From Yinghuangia sp045039925 (GTDB lineage: Bacteria > Actinomycetota > Actinomycetes > Streptomycetales > Streptomycetaceae), in contig CP108400.1 of the NCBI GenBank assembly GCA_045039925.1, positions 4,836,001 through 4,900,000 of the forward strand: 64,000 bases of DNA, given 5' to 3'. Of the stretch, positions 1 through 6,867 are shown piece by piece. Numbering within the stretch: the first letter of the stretch is position 1; every line of letters begins with the position of its first letter. The notes below the pieces were generated by a model, which was given only the letters and a program-made list of their open reading frames with translations, made no database searches and was not told where the DNA came from. The position numbers were made by a program, and so were the translations under genes.

Positions 1-340
1 GCGTGCTCTCGCGCGGGCGGCGGCTCACGAACCGGCCGAGGCGGTCCACCCGTTGGATCTCCCAGCCCTGCGCGCCGAAGCGGTTCATCATCCGCTGGTC
101 GACGTACGCGTCCGCGGTCCACACCCAGCGCTCCGCACCGGGCTCCGGTTCCCCGGGCCCGCCCGTCCCCGCAAGTCGGGCGGCGAACTCCTCGACGGGC
201 CCGAACTCGGCGGCCGGGTCGGCTCCGGCGTCGTCCGCGTACCCGGCGAGCTCGTCCACCGTCATGGCCACCCGCGCCGCCGGAACCCCGCGCGCATGCA
301 GCGCGGCCGCCAACTCCTCGAAGTACTCCGCCGTCGCCAT
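1..340 (-). CDS. HAAS-like partner protein of a PadR regulator (3' end outside window)
   Basis: Frame open from an ATG at 340 to the window edge, so the C-terminus is missing (about 113 residues visible). The N-terminal 45 or so residues (MATAEYFEELAAAL...) resemble the small helical domain that often accompanies PadR regulators. A Trp-rich stretch follows (ERWVWTADAYVDQRMMNRF) that looks like a short DUF2812/DUF4177-type module. The start overlaps the stop of the PadR gene by 4 bp (ATGA), so the two are translationally coupled. By analogy with such pairs it may be a partner or anti-regulator of PadR. The HAAS label is inference from position and helix pattern; specific function unknown. Confidence 0.7.
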   Translation of the reverse strand, partial: MATAEYFEELAAALHARGVPAARVAMTVDELAGYADDAGADPAAEFGPVEEFAARLAGTGGPGEPEPGAERWVWTADAYVDQRMMNRFGAQGWEIQRVDRLGRFVSRRPREST

Positions 341-678
341 CAGGCCACGCCCCCCTTTGCCAGTGCGGCGCGTACTGCCTCGTGGAACTCCAGCCACGCC
401 ACGCCCTGTTCGCGCAGGGCCTCGCGACCGGCCGCGGTCAGCCGGTAGTAACGCCGTCCCGGCCCGCGCTCGGCCGCCCTGAACTCCGCCTCCACGAGCC
501 CCGCCTCCTCAAGCCTGTTCAGCACGGGATAGAGCGTTCCGCCGCGGATCTGGCCCAACCCGGCCTCGTCCAGCGTCTTCGCGATCTCGTAGCCGTAGCT
601 CTCCCCGTCCACGAGGCAGGAGAGCACGGCCAGGTCCAGCACACCTTTGAGCCAGCTGGCACGGCGGTCGGTACTCAT
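340..678 (-). CDS. PadR family transcriptional regulator
   Basis: 112 aa, the usual length of a compact PadR protein. The N-terminal winged helix is clear (WLKGVLDLAVLSCL, then SYGYEIAKTLDEAG), followed by GGTLYPVLNRLEEAGLV, the recognition helix and start of the wing, and the typical RRYYRLTAAGREAL wing. A short C-terminal dimerisation helix follows. PadR proteins repress adjacent genes and commonly themselves. The ATG at 678 is the first possible start; no good Shine-Dalgarno precedes it, so a leaderless or near-leaderless transcript is possible. The imperfect palindrome at 695-725 lies just upstream and is a plausible autoregulatory operator. Cotranscribed with the following 4-bp-overlapping gene. 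Confidence 0.9.
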   Translation of the reverse strand: MSTDRRASWLKGVLDLAVLSCLVDGESYGYEIAKTLDEAGLGQIRGGTLYPVLNRLEEAGLVEAEFRAAERGPGRRYYRLTAAGREALREQGVAWLEFHEAVRAALAKGGVA

Positions 679-694
679 ATCTAGATGACACCAC

Positions 695-725
695 TTGCTA
701 GGTAGGATTGCAACCTATCTGGCAA
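695..725. promoter_or_regulatory. Palindromic operator candidate upstream of padR
   Basis: Imperfect 31-bp dyad with ends TTGC/GGCAA and inner arms AGGTAGG and CCTATCT around a short centre. It lies 17 bp upstream of the PadR start codon, where an autoregulatory PadR site is expected. It does not match the classic ATGT-N8-ACAT PadR box, so the assignment rests on symmetry and position. Confidence 0.4.
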
Positions 726-764
726 TGCGACTGCTCAGTGCCCTGGCGGGTCAGGCCTCTCGGG

Positions 765-1350
765 CTATCCCGCGATCCACCGGTTCACCGTGCCGTCGCG
801 CTTGCAGGTGATCCACTCGCCGTCGCGGTCGTGGGTCGAACGTCCCAGATCCGCCTTGCGGCAGAACTGGCCGTCGTTGTAGCAGTTGCCGGCATTGCTG
901 ACGATCTCGCAGGTGCCGCCCGGTGCCGGGGGTGCCGGGGGCGCCGGGGGCGCCGGGGGCGCCGGACGGCTGGTCGTCGGGGGAGGCGCGGGCGCCCGGG
1001 TCGGCGCGGGCGGAGGCTTCGGCGCCGAGGTCGGCGGCTTGTACGCGGGCGCACTCGGCGCGGGCTCCACAGGCGGCGGCGCGGGCGCACCGGGCTGCGG
1101 AACGGCGGGAGGCGGTGGCGGCGGGGCCACCGGCGGAGTCGTGGCCGCGGGTGTGGGTGTCGGCGTGGGTGTCGGCGTCGGCGATGCGCTTGTCGCGGTC
1201 GCCGAAGGCGTGCCTCCGCCGGGGGGCGAGCGGTGCCGCCGCCAGGGTTCTGGATGCCTTGGCGTCCGGTTCGGCCTTCGTGGACTCGGGTGCGCACGCG
1301 GCCAACCCGAGAACGACGAACACCGCCGCGGCTATTCGTATGCGGTTCAT
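765..1350 (-). pseudogene. Frameshifted lipoprotein with Pro/Thr-rich linker and Cys-containing C-terminal domain
   Basis: The ATG at 1350 (Shine-Dalgarno AGAGG) opens a lipoprotein signal (MNRIRIAAAVFVVLGLAAC). After about 40 residues this frame becomes Arg-rich nonsense. The next frame, from about position 1225 down to the TAG at 765, instead encodes a coherent tail: a TPTPTPTP and poly-Pro/Ala linker, then a compact domain with three cysteines (CEIVSNAGNC, FCRKADLG, GEWITCKRDGTVNRW). The frames join exactly at a run of six G/C bases at 1221-1226; five bases would restore one ORF of about 195 codons. So either a one-base insertion mutation, a sequencing error or a phase-variable tract. Function unknown; secreted and lipid-anchored by inference. 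Confidence 0.7.
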
Positions 1351-1578
1351 GCTGCCTCTCTTGGACGGAGAACACTGCATGACCGGGATCCTGTCCGGGC
1401 TGCCGCGCAGGCCGCGCCGCCGCGAAGGCTTCGACGCCTCAAGACATTTCGTGTACCGCGAGGACACCCCCTGCCCCGCCCCGGCACCCCCGTCACGTGT
1501 CGAACAAGGTAGCGAGGCGGTTGGCTCCGCGTACGCCGAATCGATCAACCCGCTCGGGCGCCGCCGGCAAGACCTCGC

Positions 1579-1608
1579 TTGCCTGTCGGGTGCACCGGGG
1601 GCTAAGAT
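1579..1608 (+). promoter_or_regulatory. Sigma-70-like promoter for the ABC-F gene
   Basis: TTGCCT (1579-1584), an 18-bp spacer, and TAAGAT (1603-1608). This would start transcription near 1615 and give the ABC-F mRNA a leader of about 215 nt. Inferred from sequence only. Confidence 0.4.
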
Positions 1609-1635
1609 CATCCGGTCACATTGTCGCCCGTCTGG

Positions 1636-1716
1636 ATGGTCCATTGCGCATCTGAGGTCTGGACACCGCACCGCTTGAGCCCTCGTGCTCGCGGCTGCGT
1701 TCCGACCTCGGTGTGA
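1636..1716 (+). CDS. Possible leader peptide upstream of ABC-F gene
   Basis: A 26-codon ORF (begins MVHCASEVWTPH) sits inside the predicted leader between the promoter at 1579-1608 and the ABC-F start at 1832. Antibiotic-responsive ABC-F genes are often controlled by ribosome-mediated attenuation through short leader ORFs. No clear Shine-Dalgarno is seen and the codon pattern is not diagnostic, so this is speculative. Confidence 0.2.
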   Translation: MVHCASEVWTPHRLSPRARGCVPTSV

Positions 1717-1831
1717 CCGTCCCGGGCGATTCCGCATTTCCGGGCCGCCTTTCGGTCAGCCTTCGGTTCCCGTCATCGCGCTGCGGTGTCCATACGCGTC
1801 CTTGCCGCCACGCGTCTTCGGGAGCCGCCCC

Positions 1832-3469
1832 ATGTCATTTCCGACCACCCCCGCAATCGTCTGCTCCGACCTGTCCTTCGCCTGGACGGACGGCACCCCG
1901 GTCTTCGACGGCCTCGACCTGGCCGTCGGCACCGGGCGTACCGGGCTCGTCGGCGTCAACGGAGCCGGCAAGTCCACGCTGCTCAAGCTGATCGCCGGGA
2001 TCCTGCCGCCCTCCGGCGGGTCCGTCACCGCCGTCGGCGAGGTCGGCTACCTGCCGCAGCACCTGCCCTTGGACGCCGACCGCCGCGTGGACGACGTCCT
2101 CGGCATCGCCGCCACCCGGCAGGCGCTGCTGGCGATCGAGAGCGGCGACGTCGACGAACGGCACTTCGAGGCGATCGGCGACGACTGGGACGTCGAGGAG
2201 CGCGCCCGCGCGGAACTCGACAGGCTCGGGCTGCCGCACGTCGGCCTCGACCGCACCGTCGGCACGTTGTCCGGCGGCGAGTCGGTGCTGCTCGGGCTCG
2301 CGGCGCTGCTGCTGCGGCGTCCGGAGGTGCTGCTGCTCGACGAGCCGACGAACAACCTCGACCGGTCCGCGCGCGAACGGCTGTACGCGGCGGTCGGCGC
2401 GTACCCGGGCGTCCTGGTCGTGGTCAGCCACGACCGCGTGCTGCTCGATCTCGTGGACCAGATCGTCGAGTTGCGCACCGGGACGGCCCGCACGTACGGC
2501 GGCAATCTGACCGAGTACCTGGAACTGCTGGAGGTGGAGCGGGAGAGCGCCGAGCGATCGGTGCGCGCGGCCGAGACCGACCTGCGCAAGCAGAAGAAGG
2601 AACTCGCGGACGCGCAGGTGCGACTGGCCCGCCGGATGCGCACCGGGCGCAAGGCCCAGGTGGAGAAGCGTGTGCCCAAGATCGTCGCGAACGGCCGCAA
2701 GCAGGCGGCGCAGGTCACGGCGGGCAAGTACAAAGGCATGCACGAGGGTCGCCTGGAGGACGCGCGCAGCCGCGTGTCCGAGGCCAAGGACGCGGTGCGG
2801 GACGACAAGGAGATCCGCATCGCGCTGCCCGAGACGGAGGTTCCGGCCGGGCGTACCGTGCTCACCGCCGAGGGGCTGAACACCGCGGACGAGTTGTACG
2901 GTCCGGACGGCGTGGACCTCGTCGTACGCGGGCCCGAACGGGTCGCCCTGGTCGGCGACAACGGCGCGGGCAAGTCCACGCTGCTGCACCTGATCACCGG
3001 TGCGGCGGAACCGGCACGCGGCGAGGTGCGGCTCGGTGTGGACGGCGTACGCCACCTCCCGCAGCGGCTCGACATCCTCGACGACGGCGCGAGCGTCCTG
3101 GACAACCTGCGCCGCTTCGCCCCGGACTCCCCCGACTCCGAACTGCGCGGCCGCCTGGCGCGCTTCCTGTTCACCGGCAGCCGCTCCGAACAGCCGGTCG
3201 GCACGCTGTCCGGCGGCGAACGCTTCCGGGCCGTCCTCGCGGCCCTGCTGTCCGCACAACCGCCCCCGCACCTGCTGATCCTCGACGAACCCACCAACAA
3301 CCTGGACCTGGCGTCGGTCCGCCAACTCGAACAGGCCCTCGCCGCCTACCAGGGCGCCCTGCTCGTGGTCAGCCACGACGAGCCCTTCCTCGCCTCGATC
3401 GGCATCACCCGAAGGCTCCGCGTACAACGAGGCGAAGGCATCTCCGACGACGCCGAAGCCCCAATCTGA
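1832..3469 (+). CDS. ABC-F family ATP-binding protein (ribosome protection/translation factor type)
   Basis: 545 aa with two nucleotide-binding domains and no membrane segments. Domain 1 has Walker A GVNGAGKST, signature LSGGE and Walker B LLLDEPTNNLD; domain 2 has GDNGAGKST, LSGGE and LILDEPTNNLD. Between them is a charged, Arg/Lys-rich interdomain linker of the kind that enters the ribosomal E site. ABC-F proteins act on stalled or antibiotic-bound ribosomes, and this one resembles actinobacterial macrolide/lincosamide-type or housekeeping members. The upstream frame is open further, but the ATG at 1832 has a GGGAG about 8 bp before it and starts just ahead of the first domain. The long leader with a promoter at 1579-1608 suggests attenuation control. 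Substrate specificity cannot be read from sequence. Confidence 0.93.
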   Translation: MSFPTTPAIVCSDLSFAWTDGTPVFDGLDLAVGTGRTGLVGVNGAGKSTLLKLIAGILPPSGGSVTAVGEVGYLPQHLPLDADRRVDDVLGIAATRQALLAIESGDVDERHFEAIGDDWDVEERARAELDRLGLPHVGLDRTVGTLSGGESVLLGLAALLLRRPEVLLLDEPTNNLDRSARERLYAAVGAYPGVLVVVSHDRVLLDLVDQIVELRTGTARTYGGNLTEYLELLEVERESAERSVRAAETDLRKQKKELADAQVRLARRMRTGRKAQVEKRVPKIVANGRKQAAQVTAGKYKGMHEGRLEDARSRVSEAKDAVRDDKEIRIALPETEVPAGRTVLTAEGLNTADELYGPDGVDLVVRGPERVALVGDNGAGKSTLLHLITGAAEPARGEVRLGVDGVRHLPQRLDILDDGASVLDNLRRFAPDSPDSELRGRLARFLFTGSRSEQPVGTLSGGERFRAVLAALLSAQPPPHLLILDEPTNNLDLASVRQLEQALAAYQGALLVVSHDEPFLASIGITRRLRVQRGEGISDDAEAPI

Positions 3470-3508
3470 CGCACCCTCGCGGCGGGGCCGTGGTGAGGCG
3501 TACGGCCG

Positions 3509-4102
3509 CTACTGCGGTGGTTGGCGCAGGCCTTCGACGAGGAGGGCTACCAGGCGGCGGGCGTCGTAGCGGGGGTCGCTGTCGGCGCCGATGCAGAGGT
3601 TTCCGATGCCGCGCATGAGCTGGTACGCCTCGATGTCCGGGCGGATCTCGCCGGACGCGACTGCCGCGTCGAGGAGTTGGGCGCACACGGGGACGAGCCG
3701 GTCGAGGAAGTACGCGTGCAGCGTCTCGAAGCCGGCGTTGTCGGACTGCATCGCGGCGGCCAGGCCGTGCTTGGTGACCAGGAAGTCGACGAAGAGGTCG
3801 GTCCAGCTTCCGAGGGCGGTGTGGGGCGTGGGGGCCTCTGCCAGCAGGGCCGGGCCGGCGTCCGCGCAGGTGTCGACCTGGTGGCGGTAGACGGCGACGA
3901 TCAGGTCCGCCCGGGTGGGGAAGTGGCGGTAGATCGTGCCCATGCCGACGCCCGCTTCGGCGGCGATCTCGCGTACCGGAGCGTCCACGCCCGAGGTGAC
4001 GAAGACGGCGGCGGCCGCGTCCAGCAGGGTCTGCTGGTTGCGCCGGGCGTCCTTGCGCTTGGACGCGGCCGAACTCGCCTGCGGGGGGCTGCTGTCGGGC
4101 AC
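3509..4102 (-). CDS. TetR/AcrR family transcriptional regulator
   Basis: 197 aa from the GTG at 4102, chosen because AAGGAG lies 7 bp upstream; the frame is open to 4228 but the extra residues are unconserved-looking. The N-terminal HTH is typical (VREIAAEAGVGMGTIYRHFPTRADLI) and is followed by an all-helical ligand-binding domain. Divergent from the alpha/beta hydrolase at 4404, with two near-identical operator-like sites at 4139-4175 in between. It most likely represses that hydrolase and itself. The inducer is unknown. Confidence 0.92.
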   Translation of the reverse strand: MPDSSPPQASSAASKRKDARRNQQTLLDAAAAVFVTSGVDAPVREIAAEAGVGMGTIYRHFPTRADLIVAVYRHQVDTCADAGPALLAEAPTPHTALGSWTDLFVDFLVTKHGLAAAMQSDNAGFETLHAYFLDRLVPVCAQLLDAAVASGEIRPDIEAYQLMRGIGNLCIGADSDPRYDARRLVALLVEGLRQPPQ

Positions 4103-4138
4103 CGCGGCACTCCTTACCGTTGACGGGGCTTGCAAAGC

Positions 4139-4175
4139 GGAGCAGCGTTCCATATCGTAAGTGGAGCAACGTTCC
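4139..4175. promoter_or_regulatory. Twin TetR operator candidates
   Basis: GGAGCAGCGTTCC (4139-4151) and GGAGCAACGTTCC (4163-4175) differ by one base. Each is an imperfect palindrome with GGA/TCC outer arms, and the repeat interval is 24 bp. They lie between a divergent TetR gene and hydrolase gene. The form resembles GGAAC/GTTCC sites of TetR repressors. No other window position shows this motif that I noticed. Confidence 0.6.
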
Positions 4176-4403
4176 GCTTCATCCATGATGGCAGACCGGG
4201 ATGCCGGCGGCCAGGTCGCCGTCCTCATCGCGCCTGCTCCGGGACGTGCGTACGGGCGATCCGCCGATGCCTGTCGCCGCCTGTCGCTGCCGACGGGCGT
4301 ACCAAGCGCTGTTCACTCACCTCTCGGCTGTCGGCCGGCCTCGCGCCGAAGCCAATCGTCGAAGAAGTCGAAGAGGTCGAAGAATCCGATCGGAAGGCCT
4401 CCC

Positions 4404-5345
4404 ATGCCCCACTCCAACACCGATGACGCACGGCCCGTCGCTGCGCCCGCCGTGGTGATTTCCGTGAAGCCGGTCGTCCTGCCCGCCGCGGGAGGCCGGG
4501 GCGAGGACCTCCAGGTCCGCGTGTCCGCCCCGGCCGTCGGCGGCGATCTTCCGGTCGTCGTCTTCTCGCACGGCTTCGGCTGGTCGATGAACGGCTACGC
4601 CCCGCTCGCGGACCACTGGGCCGCGCACGGCTTCGTGGTCGTCCAGCCCACCCACCTGGACTCCTGTACGCTCGGCATCCCGGCGGAGGACCCGCGCACG
4701 CCGCGGATCTGGCGCATTCGCGTCGACGACATCACGCACGTGCTGGACGAACTCGACGTGCTGGAAGCCGCCGTACCGGGTCTCGGCGGCCGCGTCGACC
4801 ACAGCCGCATCGCCGTGGCCGGCCACTCGTGGGGAGCCCAGACCGTCAGCACGCTGTTGGGCGCGCGGGTTCTGGACGCCGAGGGCGTACCCGGCGAGGA
4901 CATGTCCGACGCGCGTGTGAAGGCGGGCGTACTGCTTGCCCTGACCGGGCTCGGCGACGCCCTGACTCCGTTCGCCGCCGAGCATCTCCCGTTCCTGAAG
5001 CCCCACTTCGACACGCTGACCGCCCCGGCACTCGTCGTCGCCGGGGACAACGACCGGTCCCACCTGTCCACGCGCGGACCCGACTGGTTCACCGACCCGT
5101 ACGCGTACAGCCCGGGTGCCAGGAGCCTGCTCACGCTGTACGGGGGCGAGCACTCGCTCGGCGGGATCCCCGGCTACGAGGTCGCCGAGACGACCGACGA
5201 AAGCCCCACGCGCGTCGCGCTGATCCAGCAGGTGACCACGGCATTCCTCGACAGCGTCCTGCGGGGCGACGACGCGGACTGGAAGGCGGCGGCGACCGCG
5301 CTGGAGCAAGACCCCCACCCGCTCGGGAAGTTGCAGAGCAAGTGA
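4404..5345 (+). CDS. Alpha/beta hydrolase (chlorophyllase/dienelactone-hydrolase-like)
   Basis: 313 aa, cytoplasmic, no signal peptide. The oxyanion region VVVFSHGFGW is near residues 51-60, the nucleophile elbow GHSWG places Ser at about 142, an Asp candidate lies in AGDNDRS, and the catalytic His is in GGEHSLGG. All parts of the triad are therefore visible. Start at the ATG 4404 with GGAAGG about 8 bp upstream; the frame is open much further upstream but would run through the operator region. Likely hydrolyses an ester or lactone and is induced through the divergent TetR regulator. The substrate cannot be inferred. Confidence 0.88.
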   Translation: MPHSNTDDARPVAAPAVVISVKPVVLPAAGGRGEDLQVRVSAPAVGGDLPVVVFSHGFGWSMNGYAPLADHWAAHGFVVVQPTHLDSCTLGIPAEDPRTPRIWRIRVDDITHVLDELDVLEAAVPGLGGRVDHSRIAVAGHSWGAQTVSTLLGARVLDAEGVPGEDMSDARVKAGVLLALTGLGDALTPFAAEHLPFLKPHFDTLTAPALVVAGDNDRSHLSTRGPDWFTDPYAYSPGARSLLTLYGGEHSLGGIPGYEVAETTDESPTRVALIQQVTTAFLDSVLRGDDADWKAAATALEQDPHPLGKLQSK

Positions 5346-5394
5346 CGGCTCCGTCCACCGCACCGACCCGGAACCACCGCAGAAAGGACGGGAG

Positions 5395-6103
5395 ATGATC
5401 CTCGTCACCGGAGGCCTCGGCTTCATCGGATCCCACACCGTACGCGCGCTGCTCGACCTGGGCGAAGACTGCGTGGTGGTCCAGCGCAGCACCCGCGACC
5501 TGCCAACCATGCTCGCCGGAGGCCAAATCGTGGTGGGCGTCGCCAGCACGATCGGCGTCTACTTCGGCGCCGAGAACGACGGCCCGCTGCGCGAGGACGC
5601 CCCGCTGGCGCTGAGCGCGTCCGTCGCGATCCCGACGTTCAAGAAGATCGGCGAAATGCTCGGCGGGTACCTCGCCGACACCACGGGCATCGACATCGTC
5701 AACTACCGGATCTCCGGCACCTGGGGGCCACTCGGACACGCCGATCCCTTCTTCGCCGCGCCCGCCCTCGTCCACGCCGCGGCCCGCGGCACCGCCCCGG
5801 ACCTCTCCAACCTCGCGGGCCCGGCCTTCGCCGAGGACGGGCCCGACCTCAACTACGTGAGGGACACCGGACGGGCGATCGCCCTGCTCCAGCTCGCGGA
5901 CAAGCTGAACCACCGCACGTACAACGTGGGTTCCGGCCGAGCCACCACCAACACCCAACTCGCCGAGGCCATCAGGAAGGTGGTCCCCGAAGCCCGGATC
6001 GACCTCCCAAGCGGCGGCCACACGCCACACCTGGTCCTCGACATCACCCGCCTGCAAGAAGACACCGGCTACCAGCCCGAGTTCGACACCGCGGCGGGCG
6101 TCC
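5395..6103 (+). pseudogene. Decayed NAD-dependent epimerase/dehydratase
   Basis: The beginning is a classic extended-SDR Rossmann start (MILVTGGLGFIGSHTVRALL), and the later part carries GVASTIGVYFG, NYRISGTWGP and the C-terminal TYNVGSGRATTN block. About 50-60 residues normally present between the glycine motif and the GVASTIGVY strand are missing, an in-frame deletion. Homology stops near 6103 (YQPEFDTAAGV); the frame then runs antisense through the neighbouring SLOG gene to a stop at 6717. Loss of part of the cofactor fold and of the C-terminus makes activity unlikely. See the linked finding on the junction. Confidence 0.7.
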
Positions 6104-6561
6104 TCGGGCCAGATGACGCGAACCGGCACACCACTCTGCTCGGCGTACGTCACGACATCCGCGGTACCGCCGTACCCGCGCGCGAGTTGGCCGTCCCAGA
6201 CCGCGAGCAGTTGATCGGCAAGGCCGACGAGGATCTCGCTGCCGACCATGTACGCCCGCTCGTCGGTTTCCGTCCTGCCGGTCGTGTGAACTGCGGTCGC
6301 CGCGCCGAGCAGGGCGTCGTAATCAGGGTGGTGCCAGTCGGGCAGGCTCTCCCGGTACGTCTCCGCCGGGATCACGACCTCGATCCTGCCCCCGTGGTCG
6401 AGTACGGCGCGAGCGAACCACGCGTCGGGCCCGTCCGCGATACAGGAGACGCCCACGAGGTCGGCAGGGTCATGCGCCTCGACCGCCCCGACAAGCCGTC
6501 GACGTACCTCGTCCGCCACCGTGCCCGTCAGGCCCCGGTGCCCCGTGATTCCGATCCGCAT
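6091..6561 (-). CDS. SLOG-domain protein, stop codon lost at 3' junction
   Basis: From the ATG at 6561 the protein begins MRIGITGHRGLTG and contains VGVSCIADGPDAWFA, HHPDYDALL and LAVWDGQLARGYGGTADVV, a SLOG/Rossmann-like nucleotide-binding pattern seen in small actinobacterial proteins of about 155-160 aa. The recognisable domain ends at about residue 157 (RVIWPEDARR, position 6091). There is no stop there: the frame continues to 5131, antisense to the epimerase remnant and the end of the hydrolase, for 476 codons in total. The domain is intact, but the natural terminus was probably removed by the deletion that also cut the epimerase. Ligand unknown. Confidence 0.65.
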
Positions 6562-6697
6562 CCTCGGTCCCCCCGTCGGTCAGACGAACGCGGCCTGTCG
6601 CCACTCACCGAGCCAACGCCGCCTCACATCGTTGCAACGCGTCCCAACGTCTTGGCAGCGCGCCCGGAGTGGGGGCTCCGGTTGGCGTCAGGGTACG

Positions 6698-6733
6698 AAA
6701 AAGGCCAGGTCAGATAGGTCTGACCTGGCCTTT
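6698..6733 (-). terminator. Intrinsic terminator of tRNA-Thr
   Basis: Perfect 15-bp stem (AAAGGCCAGGTCAGA with its complement) around a 4-nt loop, followed on the minus strand by a T tract. It begins 6 nt after the tRNA 3' end, so it terminates that transcript. Confidence 0.85.
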
Positions 6734-6738
6734 CGATG

Positions 6739-6812
6739 AGCCGCCTAAGGGAATCGAACCCTTGACCTACGCATTACGAGTGCGTCGCTCTGGCCGACTG
6801 AGCTAAGGCGGC
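6739..6812 (-). tRNA. tRNA-Thr (anticodon CGT)
   Basis: 74-nt cloverleaf read on the minus strand: acceptor GCCGCCT pairs with AGGCGGC, the D arm has AGCTCAGTCGG, the anticodon stem ACGCA/TGCGT encloses loop CTCGTAA with anticodon CGT (reads ACG), and the T arm has GGTTCGATTCC. The discriminator is T and CCA is not encoded. A TATGCT -10-like hexamer lies at 6845-6850 upstream. A strong terminator follows at 6698-6733. Confidence 0.95.
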
Positions 6813-6867
6813 TTGTCTTCACCTTGGTGGTGGGGACGGCGATAAGCATACACAGGGGGCGGGGTGA

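Noticed and set aside
1..482. Plus-strand frame of 159 codons at the left edge
   Set aside because: Antisense to the padR/HAAS pair, which has clear domains and a 4-bp ATGA overlap.
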